A DNA stretch of 64,000 nucleotides from Pseudomonas sp. UFMG81 (GTDB lineage: Bacteria; Pseudomonadota; Gammaproteobacteria; Pseudomonadales; Pseudomonadaceae). A model generated the notes under the pieces. That model ran no database searches. It was not told the origin of the DNA and saw nothing but the letters and a program-made list of their open reading frames with translations. The position numbers were made by a program, and so were the translations under genes. Positions 1 to 8,097 of the stretch are shown here, piece by piece. The DNA is taken from positions 17,789 to 81,788 of the forward strand of contig NZ_JACAFQ010000021.1 in assembly GCF_015354575.1 (NCBI RefSeq), given 5' to 3'. Position 1 is the first letter of the stretch. Every line of letters begins with the position of its first letter.

Positions 1-2428
1 GTTGCACCGGGCCGCTCTGCCAGTGGGCGGTGACGAAGGCGCCCAGGGGCACCATCTTGCCGCTGCTGTTGCGCACATGGATCTTGAGCAGGTCCTCGAC
101 CTGGCTGCGCTGGTCGCCCTCGGCCTGCACCACCACCCGTTGCATGCGGCCTTGGTTGGGGAAGTCGTTGACGTAGTTGGAGCCCACCGCGGTATTGAGC
201 ACTTCGCCGATATCGGCGAACGACACTCCCAGTGCATTGGCCTGGCGGCGGTCCACTTGCAGTTCGACTTGGGGGCTTTCCGCCAGCGAGGCCTCGCGCA
301 CATTGACCAGCACCTTGCTCTTGCGCGCCTGCTCGAGCAGTTGGTCGCGGGCCTGCATCAGCTCGCTGTAGCCCATGCCGCCTCGGTCTTGCAGGCGGAA
401 CTCGAAGCCGGTGGACTCGCCCAGGCCGTCCACCGGGGGTGGCAGCACCGAGAAGGCGATGGCGTCCTTGAGCTGGCTGAACGCTGCAGTGGCGCGGTCG
501 GCGATGGACTGGGCGCTGTCGTCGCTGCCGCGCTCGGACCAGTCCTTGAGCGTGGTGAAGGCCAGTGCCGCGTTCTGCCCGCTGCCGGAGAAGCTGAAAC
601 CGAGGATCAGCGTGGTGTTGGCCACGCTCGGCTCTTCGGCGTTGTGCGCTTCGATCTGCCGCCCCACCTCGATGGTGCGGGCCTGGCTGGCACCCGGCGG
701 CAGCTGGATGTCGGTGATGGTGTAGCCCTGGTCCTCGGTGGGTAGGAAGGCGCTGGGCAACTGGCTGAAGCCATAGACAAGCACGCCCACCAGTGCGGCA
801 TACACCAGCAGGTAACGGCCGCTGCGCGCCAGGGCGTGGGTGACCCAGCGCTGGTAGCCGTTGCTCATGCCGTCGAAGCGGCGGTTGAACCAGCCGAAGA
901 AGCCCTTGCGTTCATGGTGCTCACCCTTGGCCAGCGGCTTGAGCAGGGTGGCGCACAGCGCCGGGGTGAGGCTCAGGGCGAGGAACGCCGAGAACAGGAT
1001 CGACACCGCCATCGACACCGAGAACTGCTGGTAGATGACCCCCACCGAGCCTTTCATGAACGCCATTGGCAGGAACACCGCCACCAGCACCAGGGTGATG
1101 CCGACGATGGCGCCGCTGATCTGGCCCATGGCCTTGCGCGTGGCCTCCTTGGGGGCCAAGCCTTCCTCGGCCATGATCCGCTCGACGTTCTCCACCACCA
1201 CGATGGCGTCGTCCACCAGGATGCCGATGGCCAGCACCATGCCGAACAGGGTCAGCACGTTGACCGAGAAACCCAGCGCGTTCATCACCGCGAAGGTGCC
1301 CATCAGCGCCACCGGCACCACCAGGGTGGGGATCAGGGTGTAACGGAAGTTCTGCAGGAACAGGAACATCACCGCGAACACCAGCACCATGGCCTCGATC
1401 AGGGTGTTGATCACCTGCTTGATCGACACTTTGACGAACGGTGAGGTGTCATAGGGAATGTCGTACTTGACCCCGGCCGGGAAGTAGCGCGACAGCTCGT
1501 CGAGCTTCTGCTTGACCAGGGTGGCGGTTTCCATGGCATTGGCGCCGGGCGCCAGCTTGACGCTGAAGGCGCTGGTGGCCTTGCCGTTGAGGCGGGTGCC
1601 GTACTGATACTCCTGGGCGCCGATCTCGACCCGGGCGACATCGCCGACGGTGACCGTGGAGCCGTCGCGGTTGGCCCGCAGGACGATGGCGGCGAATTCT
1701 TCCGGGGTGCTCAGCTGGCCCTTGACCACCACGTTGGCGGTGATTTCCTGGGTCGGCCGGGCCGGCAGGTCGCCGATGCTGCCAGGTGCCACCTGGGCGT
1801 TCTGCGCGGCGATGGCCTCGGCCACATCGTTGGGGGTGAGGTTGAAACCCACCAGCTTGGCCGGGTCGATCCAGATCCGCATGGCCCGCTCCGAGCCATA
1901 CAGCTGGGCCTTGCCCACCCCCTTCACGCGACGGATCTCGTTCATCACGTTGCGCGCGAGGATATCGGACAGGGCGATCTCGTCGAGGCTGCCATCCTCG
2001 GAGGTGAGGGTGGCCAGCAGCAGGAAACCGGTGGACACCTTCTCGACCTGCAAACCTTGCTGGGTCACCGGGCGCGGCAGGCGCGACTCGATCACTTTGA
2101 GCCGGTTCTGCACATCCACCTGTGCCAGGTCGGGGTTGGTGCCGGGTTGGAAGCTGGCGGTGATGGTGGCGCTACCCAGGCTGCTCTGCGAGGCGAAGTA
2201 CAACAGGTTGTCGGCGCCATTGAGCTCCTGCTCGATGATGCTGACCACGCTCTCGTCCATGGTCGCCGCCGAGGCGCCGGGGTACACGGCGTAGATTTCC
2301 ACCTGTGGCGGCGCCACGTCGGGGTACTGGGCCACGGGCAGCTGCGGCAGCGCCAGCCCGCCCAGCAGGAGAATGAACAGCGCGACCACCCAGGCGAACA
2401 CCGGGCGGTCGATGAAGAACTGCGGCAT
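1..2428 (-). CDS. RND multidrug efflux permease (HAE1 family), 3' end outside window
   Basis: Inner-membrane proton/drug antiporter subunit of a tripartite efflux pump (family knowledge). The visible part is about 809 codons of a family that is usually 1030-1050 residues. It begins MPQFFIDRPVFAWVVAL, the conserved first transmembrane helix. It contains the periplasmic porter segments, the TM4 aspartate pair in GILVDDAIVVVENVERIM that relays protons, and the second repeat (FLPTEDQGY). The C-terminus lies upstream of base 1. The start follows the adaptor gene by 11 bp, so the two are one transcription unit. Any outer-membrane factor gene would lie outside the window. The substrate cannot be read from sequence, and I cannot assign it to a named P. 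putida pump. Confidence 0.93.
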   Translation of the reverse strand, partial: MPQFFIDRPVFAWVVALFILLLGGLALPQLPVAQYPDVAPPQVEIYAVYPGASAATMDESVVSIIEQELNGADNLLYFASQSSLGSATITASFQPGTNPDLAQVDVQNRLKVIESRLPRPVTQQGLQVEKVSTGFLLLATLTSEDGSLDEIALSDILARNVMNEIRRVKGVGKAQLYGSERAMRIWIDPAKLVGFNLTPNDVAEAIAAQNAQVAPGSIGDLPARPTQEITANVVVKGQLSTPEEFAAIVLRANRDGSTVTVGDVARVEIGAQEYQYGTRLNGKATSAFSVKLAPGANAMETATLVKQKLDELSRYFPAGVKYDIPYDTSPFVKVSIKQVINTLIEAMVLVFAVMFLFLQNFRYTLIPTLVVPVALMGTFAVMNALGFSVNVLTLFGMVLAIGILVDDAIVVVENVERIMAEEGLAPKEATRKAMGQISGAIVGITLVLVAVFLPMAFMKGSVGVIYQQFSVSMAVSILFSAFLALSLTPALCATLLKPLAKGEHHERKGFFGWFNRRFDGMSNGYQRWVTHALARSGRYLLVYAALVGVLVYGFSQLPSAFLPTEDQGYTITDIQLPPGASQARTIEVGRQIEAHNAEEPSVANTTLILGFSFSGSGQNAALAFTTLKDWSERGSDDSAQSIADRATAAFSQLKDAIAFSVLPPPVDGLGESTGFEFRLQDRGGMGYSELMQARDQLLEQARKSKVLVNVREASLAESPQVELQVDRRQANALGVSFADIGEVLNTAVGSNYVNDFPNQGRMQRVVVQAEGDQRSQVEDLLKIHVRNSSGKMVPLGAFVTAHWQSGPVQ

Positions 2429-2439
2429 GGATCAGGCCC

Positions 2440-3615
2440 TCACTGGCCGTTGTGCTGGACGATGGAGAGTGCGTCCGGTTGTTCGTCGACCTGCACCGAG
2501 TCACCGGCCTTGACGTGCTGCAAGCCCTCGACCACGACGCGCTCGCCGGCCTCCAGGCCCGCGCTGACGACCCAACGGTCGCCCTGGGCGCTGCCCAGCT
2601 GCACCTGGCGCTCGCTGATGCGATCCTGCGGGTCGACCACCAGCACTTTGGGTACGCCGGCGCTGTCACGCAGGATCGCCCGTTGCGGCACGCTGATGCC
2701 TTGCGGTTGCACGGCCTGCTCCAGGCGCACGCGCACGTAGCTGCCGGGCAACAGGTCGAGGTCGGGGTTGGGGAACTCGCTGCGCAGGGTGATCTGGTTG
2801 GTGCTCGGGTCGACGCTGAGGTCGGAGAACAGCAACTTGCCGGGCAGCGGGTAGGCGCTGCCGTCGTCCTGGATCAATGTCGCCTTGACCTGGTCCTGGC
2901 CCACCCGTTGCAGCTCGCCGGCCCGCAGTGCGCGGCGCAGGGCGTTGAGCTCGCGGGTCGACTGGCTGACGTCGGCGTGGATCGGGTTCAGTTGCTGGAT
3001 GGTGGCCAATGGCGTGGTCTCGTTTTGACCGACCAGGGCTCCCTCGGTCACCAGCGCGCGGCCGATGCGCCCGGAGATCGGCGCGGTGACGGTGGCGTAA
3101 CCCAGGTTCAGGCGGGCGCGCTCCAGGGCGGCCTTGGCTTCGGCCACGGCGGCATCGGCTTGCAGGAAGCTGGCGCGGGCGTTGTCGTACTCCTGGCGGC
3201 TGACTGCCTTGTCGTCGACCAGCTGGCGGTAGCGTTGCTCTTGCAGGCGCGCTTGATAGACCGTGGCCTCGGCCTTGGCCAGGGTGGCGCGGGCGCTGTC
3301 GAAGTCGGCCTTGAACGGCGCCGGGTCGATCAGGAACAGCACATCGCCCTGCTTGACATCGCTGCCTTCGCGATACACCCGCTTGAGCACCACGCCGGCC
3401 ACCCGGGCGCGCACTTCGGCGGTGCGCGGGGCGAGGATGCGCCCGCTCAGTTCGGTGCTGATGGCCAGCGGCTGCACGGCGAGGGTTTCGACCCGCACTT
3501 GCGAGACGGGCGTCTGTTCGCTTTGTTCGGCGGCGTCATTGCAACCGGCAAGGGCGAGGGTGAACAGCGCCAGGAGCGCCAGGGGGCGCAGGCGCGTAGC
3601 GCAGAGAATGGACAT
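2440..3615 (-). CDS. RND efflux periplasmic adaptor lipoprotein (membrane fusion protein)
   Basis: 391 residues. It links the RND permease to an outer-membrane channel. The signal peptide ends in a lipobox, LALAGC, near residues 20-25, so it should be lipid-anchored in the inner membrane. Then come the barrel-sandwich (lipoyl-like) halves (VRARVAGVVLKRVYREGSDVKQGD and VTAPISGRIGRALVTEGALVGQ), an alpha-helical hairpin between them rich in Ala/Glu/Arg, and a beta-barrel region. It is directly upstream of the permease and divergent from the rstA-like regulator, which suggests the two-component system controls the pump. Length and domain order are normal for the family. Confidence 0.93.
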   Translation of the reverse strand: MSILCATRLRPLALLALFTLALAGCNDAAEQSEQTPVSQVRVETLAVQPLAISTELSGRILAPRTAEVRARVAGVVLKRVYREGSDVKQGDVLFLIDPAPFKADFDSARATLAKAEATVYQARLQEQRYRQLVDDKAVSRQEYDNARASFLQADAAVAEAKAALERARLNLGYATVTAPISGRIGRALVTEGALVGQNETTPLATIQQLNPIHADVSQSTRELNALRRALRAGELQRVGQDQVKATLIQDDGSAYPLPGKLLFSDLSVDPSTNQITLRSEFPNPDLDLLPGSYVRVRLEQAVQPQGISVPQRAILRDSAGVPKVLVVDPQDRISERQVQLGSAQGDRWVVSAGLEAGERVVVEGLQHVKAGDSVQVDEQPDALSIVQHNGQ

Positions 3616-3691
3616 ACGGATCTTCCGGAATTGATCGAGCCTATGCTAAGGCAACCGTTCGCGGGGGCGCTGTTAAGCTGTGTAGGGCGTA

Positions 3692-3707
3692 TGTGAAAAA
3701 GTGTGAA
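3692..3707. promoter_or_regulatory. candidate response-regulator direct repeat between pump and rstA-like gene
   Basis: TGTGAA occurs at 3692-3697 and again at 3702-3707, exactly one helical turn apart, in the 158-bp divergent intergenic region. OmpR/PhoB-family regulators usually bind tandem half-sites with 10-11 bp spacing. Assignment to the neighbouring regulator is inference. Confidence 0.3.
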
Positions 3708-3773
3708 GCAGCGGCGGCACCCGGCGCAGGATTCTATATCCTGCCTTCCTTCACTTCTTCGTCAAAGCCCTTT

Positions 3774-4475
3774 ATGCCGAACATCCTCCTGGTCGAAGAC
3801 GACAGCGCGCTGTCCGAGCTGATCGCCAGCTACCTGCAACGCAACGACTTCCATGTCCGGGTGATCGCCCGGGGTGATCACGTGCTGGACGCGTTCCGCC
3901 AGCACAAGCCGGACCTGGTGATCCTCGACCTGATGCTGCCCGGCCTCGACGGCCTGCAGGTGTGCCGCCTGCTGCGCCAGGCGTCCCAGGGCTTGCCGAT
4001 CCTCATGCTGACCGCCCGCGACGACAGCCACGACCAGGTGCTGGGCCTGGAGATGGGCGCCGACGACTACGTCACCAAACCCTGCGAGCCGCGGGTACTG
4101 CTGGCCCGGGTGCGCACACTGCTGCGCCGCAGCAGCATCCACGAACCACGCCTGGACAGTGACCAGATCCTGATCGGTGGCCTGCATATCAACCTGGCCG
4201 AGCGCACCGTCAGCTGGCGCGGCGAGGAGGTGGAGCTGTCCAGCGGCGAGTACAACCTGCTGGTGGTGCTGGCGCGCAATGCCGGCGAAGTGCTCAGCCG
4301 CGACCGTATTCTCCAGCAGTTGCGCGGCATCGAGTTCAACGGCACCGACCGCTCGGTGGACGTGGCCATCTCCAAGCTGCGCCGCAAGTTCGACGACAGC
4401 GCGGGCGAAGCGCGCAAGATCAAGACCGTGTGGGGCAAGGGCTACCTGTTCAGCCGCGTCGAGTGGGAGTACTGA
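3774..4475 (+). CDS. OmpR/PhoB-family response regulator, RstA-like
   Basis: 233 residues from the start MPNILLVEDDSAL. I prefer this start because receiver domains begin at this point; a longer in-frame reading from 3693 only adds a non-conserved leader. Receiver domain residues 1-115 has the acidic pair at 9-10, phospho-acceptor D52 (VILDLMLPGLDG), T80 and K102. The C-terminal winged-helix DNA-binding domain covers roughly 130-230 (SSGEYNLLVVLARNAGEVLSR, ending KTVWGKGYLF). It lies 6 bp upstream of the sensor kinase and divergent from the RND pump, so a role in pump expression is likely but inferred. Confidence 0.93.
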   Translation: MPNILLVEDDSALSELIASYLQRNDFHVRVIARGDHVLDAFRQHKPDLVILDLMLPGLDGLQVCRLLRQASQGLPILMLTARDDSHDQVLGLEMGADDYVTKPCEPRVLLARVRTLLRRSSIHEPRLDSDQILIGGLHINLAERTVSWRGEEVELSSGEYNLLVVLARNAGEVLSRDRILQQLRGIEFNGTDRSVDVAISKLRRKFDDSAGEARKIKTVWGKGYLFSRVEWEY

Positions 4476-4481
4476 CACGCC

Positions 4482-5780
4482 ATGCTGAAGATCCTGGTGC
4501 GCCTGTACCTGGTGATCATCGTCGCCTATGCCGGTGCCTTGCTGCTGATCCCCGACGCCATCGTCGGTGCCTTCCATGCGCGTTTCATGGCCTACAACCT
4601 GGACCAGACCAAGGGCGTGCAGTCGTTGATCGTGCGCCAGTTCCAGCAGGCACCGCGCGAACAGTGGCCGGCGGTGGCGCAGGAACTGGCCAAGGATTTT
4701 GCCCCGTTGGAAGTGCAATTGCTGGCCATGGACAAGGCCGAGCTCGACGACGAGGAGCGGGCACGCCTGGAGCATGGCCTGCACGCGGTGCGCATCGCCG
4801 ACTGGGGGTACTACGAGACCGTGCTGGCACCGCTGGACAAGCAGTGGCTGGTGCGCCTGCATTCACCGCCCGACCCGCTGGACATCAACGTGCTGTCATG
4901 GGGTGTGACGGTGCTGATCGGCGCCGCCATGCTCGGCTGCCTGCTGCTGTGGGTGTGGCCGCACTGGCGTGACCTGGAGCGTTTGAAGGAAACCGCGCGA
5001 AGCCTCGGGCAGGGCCAGATGAGCGAGCGTACCCATATACCACCGCGGTCGAACATCGGCGAACTGGCCGGGGTGTTCGACACCATGGCCGGTGACCTGG
5101 AGCGCCATGTCAACCAGCAGCGCGAGCTGCTCAATGCGGTGTCCCATGAACTGCGCACACCGCTGACCCGCCTGGATTTCGGCCTGGTGCTGCTGTACGA
5201 CGAGGTGCCGGCGACCGCGCGCAAGCGCCTGCTGGAACTGGTGGGGCATGTGCGGGAGCTGGATGAACTGGTGCTGGAGCTTCTGTCGTACAGCCGTATG
5301 GAGTTCGCCGAACAGGGCCGCGAACGGGTCGAGGTGTCGCTGCTGGAGCTGGTCGACAGCGTGCTCGGTAGTTTTGCCGAGGAGCTCGATGGCCGCGGTA
5401 TTCAGTGGGAGGTACGCAGCGAGAACGATTTGCCGCGATTTGTCCTCGATCCGCGGCTGACTGCGCGCGCGGTGCAGAACCTGGTGCGCAATGCCATGCG
5501 CTATTGCGATGAGAGCTTGTTGCTGCGCTTGCGCCTGGAAGACGACGGTGCCTGTCTGCTGACCGTCGAGGATGATGGGATTGGCATTCCGGCCGAAGAG
5601 CGTGAGCGGATCTTCCAGCCGTTCTATCGCCTGGACCGTAGCCGGGATCGCAGTACCGGTGGGTTCGGTCTGGGGCTGGCGATCAGCCGACGAGCCATCG
5701 AAGGGCAGGGCGGGACCTTGACCGTGGCGCAGTCGGCGCTGGGTGGGGCGCAGTTCAGGATTCGATTGCCGGCGGGGTGA
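4482..5780 (+). CDS. sensor histidine kinase, RstB-like
   Basis: 432 residues. It has two transmembrane segments (about 7-29 and 138-160) around a small periplasmic sensor domain of roughly 105 residues, then a HAMP linker, a dimerisation/phosphoacceptor helix with H222 in NAVSHELRTPLTRL, and an ATPase domain with N box (NLVRNAMRYC), G1 (DDGIGIPAEE) and G2 (STGGFGLGLAIS). The layout, the WPHWRDLERL exit motif and the C-terminal motifs match E. coli RstB closely. It should phosphorylate the response regulator encoded just upstream. The signal is unknown. Confidence 0.92.
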   Translation: MLKILVRLYLVIIVAYAGALLLIPDAIVGAFHARFMAYNLDQTKGVQSLIVRQFQQAPREQWPAVAQELAKDFAPLEVQLLAMDKAELDDEERARLEHGLHAVRIADWGYYETVLAPLDKQWLVRLHSPPDPLDINVLSWGVTVLIGAAMLGCLLLWVWPHWRDLERLKETARSLGQGQMSERTHIPPRSNIGELAGVFDTMAGDLERHVNQQRELLNAVSHELRTPLTRLDFGLVLLYDEVPATARKRLLELVGHVRELDELVLELLSYSRMEFAEQGRERVEVSLLELVDSVLGSFAEELDGRGIQWEVRSENDLPRFVLDPRLTARAVQNLVRNAMRYCDESLLLRLRLEDDGACLLTVEDDGIGIPAEERERIFQPFYRLDRSRDRSTGGFGLGLAISRRAIEGQGGTLTVAQSALGGAQFRIRLPAG

Positions 5781-5802
5781 TGGGGCTTTTTCGCCGTGCC
5801 CT

Positions 5803-5919
5803 TGTAGGAGCGGCCTTGTGTCGCGAAAGGGGTGCGCAGCGCCCCCGGGATTTCGGCGTCACAGCGAATATTGTCGGGGCCGCTTCGCAGCCCTTTCGCG
5901 ACACAAGGCCGCTCCTACA
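5803..5919. repeat. Pseudomonas REP-type inverted repeat, copy 1
   Basis: Perfect 29-bp arms at 5803-5831 and 5891-5919. The left arm starts TGTAGGAGCGGCCTTGTG and contains TCGCGAAAGGG. The loop of about 59 bp has a weaker internal complementarity. It sits between the convergent kinase and diguanylate cyclase genes, so it could act as a two-way terminator. An identical pair occurs at 7124-7239, so the two copies bracket the cyclase gene. Confidence 0.9.
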
Positions 5920-5948
5920 GAGGACGTGCAGCCCAAGCAGCCTGGTTG

Positions 5949-7037
5949 TCAATGCTCTGCCACTGGCGCGCTCCACAGGACGAACCGATCCTTGCCACTG
6001 TGCTTGGCCGCATACAATGCCTGGTCCGCCCGGATCAACGCCAGGCTCAGGGTATCGCCGTTGTCCACCCGCGCAAGGCCGATGCTGATGGTCACCGCAT
6101 GGGCGCCGACATCGTCACGCACCCGTTGGCACAGTGCGCCGACCCGCTGTTCGGCACCTTGCTCATCCAGCCCCTGGAAGAAAATCGCGAACTCTTCGCC
6201 GCCCAACCGAGCAATCTCATAATCCGCCATTGCGGCGCGAATATGCGCAGCCACCCGTTTAAGCACCTCATCACCGATGTCATGGCCGAAGCGGTCGTTG
6301 ACCTGCTTGAAGTTGTCGATATCGATCATCGCCAGGAACTGCCCCGGGCCGGCCAGTTGCAGCAGGCGCTCGGCCTTGGCCATGAACGAGCGGCGGTTGG
6401 GGATTTCGGTCAGGGCGTCGATGTAGGCCTGTTCCAGCAGCACCTTGGTCAGGTAGAAATTGTGCAGCTTGGCCTGGCGCAGGCGCAGGTAGCTGTAGAT
6501 CACCAGGCCGCTGAGAAACAGCGCATAGCTGAGCAGCAGGGCGCCTTCGAGTTCGAAGGGCTCGACACGGGTGTGGTGGAAGGGGTTGAGCACCACCCAG
6601 GTGATGCCCATGGCGCAGAAGAACGACCAGCGCCGCACCGGCAATACCGACACGGTGTACAGCACCGTCGAGACGGTCAGTATCAGCCACACCGGGCGCA
6701 CGGTGATGGGGACGCCCTCGATGACCAGGCGCAGGCCCAGGGTGATCACCACCACGAACAGCAGGTTGAGCACATCGAAGTGCTGGCTGCGACGGGTAAA
6801 GCCGAGGACCACCGTGAGGCAGCCGAGCAGGGCGAGGAAGGCCGTCGAGCGCCAGGTCAGGCCCTGGTCGCCCAGGTAGCTGACGATCAGGTCGAACACC
6901 AGCCAGATGGCAATGCCGATGCAGAAGATCAGCAGGCAGAAGCGGCGCATGGCCTCGAATTCGTGCTGGCGGAACTCGGCGCGCAGGGCGGCCGGGGCGA
7001 CCTGCTGGCGAATGTGGGCTTCGAGGGTTTTGTACAT
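5949..7037 (-). CDS. membrane diguanylate cyclase (GGDEF)
   Basis: 362 residues. About six predicted transmembrane helices fill residues 31-185, followed by a GGDEF domain from about 200. It keeps the metal and substrate residues (MIDIDNFKQVND, 237-248) and the active-site signature GGEEF at 279-283, so it should make c-di-GMP. The usual RxxD inhibitory site is absent: the matching positions are M270 and Y273, so product feedback may be weak. It lies 226 bp downstream of the nfrBA-type glycan genes on the same strand, with a REP element between. NfrB needs c-di-GMP in E. coli, so a local supply role is a reasonable inference. Co-transcription is not shown. Confidence 0.9.
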   Translation of the reverse strand: MYKTLEAHIRQQVAPAALRAEFRQHEFEAMRRFCLLIFCIGIAIWLVFDLIVSYLGDQGLTWRSTAFLALLGCLTVVLGFTRRSQHFDVLNLLFVVVITLGLRLVIEGVPITVRPVWLILTVSTVLYTVSVLPVRRWSFFCAMGITWVVLNPFHHTRVEPFELEGALLLSYALFLSGLVIYSYLRLRQAKLHNFYLTKVLLEQAYIDALTEIPNRRSFMAKAERLLQLAGPGQFLAMIDIDNFKQVNDRFGHDIGDEVLKRVAAHIRAAMADYEIARLGGEEFAIFFQGLDEQGAEQRVGALCQRVRDDVGAHAVTISIGLARVDNGDTLSLALIRADQALYAAKHSGKDRFVLWSAPVAEH

Positions 7038-7123
7038 GCAGGCAAGGCTCTCGGCTTGTTGTCGTTGTTTCGGGCCCCTATCGCCGGCAAGCCGGCTCCC
7101 ACTCCCAAGGCGCGCAGAAATTC

Positions 7124-7239
7124 TGTAGGAGCGGCCTTGTGTCGCGAAAGGGTCGCGAAGCGGCCCCAGTGATCAATTGTGCGACACAGTTGGATGGGGC
7201 TGCTCTGCAGCCCTTTCGCGACACAAGGCCGCTCCTACA
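7124..7239. repeat. Pseudomonas REP-type inverted repeat, copy 2
   Basis: Perfect 29-bp arms at 7124-7152 and 7211-7239, identical to the arms at 5803 and 5891. It lies between the DUF4434 gene and the diguanylate cyclase, so it may separate or attenuate transcription between the polysaccharide genes and the cyclase. It fills most of the 226-bp gap; I see no other feature there. Confidence 0.9.
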
Positions 7240-7263
7240 CAAGCTAGCGATAGGGCGCCTCGA

Positions 7264-8097
7264 TCAGTCCAGTGTCAGCACACTCCTGCTCCACGGCCGG
7301 TAACGCAAAGCGAACACCGCCTCTGGGTGACAGCCGCCGGTCAACGCCGGCTGTGCAGGCTCGGCGCGGAACGGCTGCGCACTGAGCTGGCGAAACGCCT
7401 CGCGCACGATGCCCACCCGGCATGGCAGGGCTTGCTCATAGGCCATACGCACCATCGGCGCCAAGCGCCCGGTCCCCGCGCCATCCTGCCACCAGACTTT
7501 CAGGCCCAGGCCTGCCAGCTGGTCCAGCCACGCCCCATTGACCCGCGGTGAGAGCTGTCCGGCACTGAACGCGCTGATATGCAGCGGCTTGTCCAACTGC
7601 CGGTTGAATGCCTGCAATTGGCTGTACAGCGCTGCCCGGCGCTCGGCGTCGCGAAAGTGCAAGTCGTCCAGCTCCAGTGGCAGGTACCAGCCGGCCACCG
7701 GTAACTGCCAATGCTCGCGCACTTGCTGGTACTGGCTGAGGGACTGCCCTAGCTGGGCCTTGAAGTAGCTGTTCAAACCTTCGCCGTCGAGCTGCTCCAG
7801 GCGTTGATAGTAGGCTGGGTCCATGTACAAGCCCATTACCAGTTCCAGGCCTTGCGCGCGGGCCTCGCGCAGGCTGGCGGCGAGCCAGCCGTCGGCGCCG
7901 CCGAAGTCGCTGTCGCCGTAGGCGCTCCATTGCACGATCAGGGTCTTGCCACCCTGGGCCACGGTGGCCCGCCACAGTTGCTGCCATTGCGCCGGCGTGA
8001 CCGTGGCATCGCGGTTGAGCGGTTGGTAGAACAGGCGCTGGTCGGCCAGGGCGGGCAGGCACAGGGCAAGCAGGCAGGCGAGCAGGAGGTTGCGCAT
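7264..8097 (-). CDS. DUF4434 secreted protein, YbcH-like member of nfrAB locus
   Basis: 277 residues. It has a signal peptide (MRNLLLACLLALCLPALA) and then a probable TIM-barrel glycosidase-like fold (DUF4434). Readable parts include KTLIVQWSAYGDSDFGG, a barrel strand with GLYMDPAYY, and GWYLPLELDDLHF, whose acidic residues could be catalytic. Its start overlaps the nfrA stop by one base (TGATG), so translation is coupled. In E. coli the DUF4434 protein YbcH is encoded next to nfrA and nfrB. A periplasmic role in processing or export of the glycan is an inference; I know of no shown activity. Confidence 0.75.
   Translation of the reverse strand: MRNLLLACLLALCLPALADQRLFYQPLNRDATVTPAQWQQLWRATVAQGGKTLIVQWSAYGDSDFGGADGWLAASLREARAQGLELVMGLYMDPAYYQRLEQLDGEGLNSYFKAQLGQSLSQYQQVREHWQLPVAGWYLPLELDDLHFRDAERRAALYSQLQAFNRQLDKPLHISAFSAGQLSPRVNGAWLDQLAGLGLKVWWQDGAGTGRLAPMVRMAYEQALPCRVGIVREAFRQLSAQPFRAEPAQPALTGGCHPEAVFALRYRPWSRSVLTLD

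Noticed and set aside
3693..3773. 27-residue N-terminal extension of the RstA-like regulator
   Set aside because: Not conserved in receiver domains, covers the TGTGAA repeats and the intergenic control region, and the start at 3774 gives the normal domain beginning.
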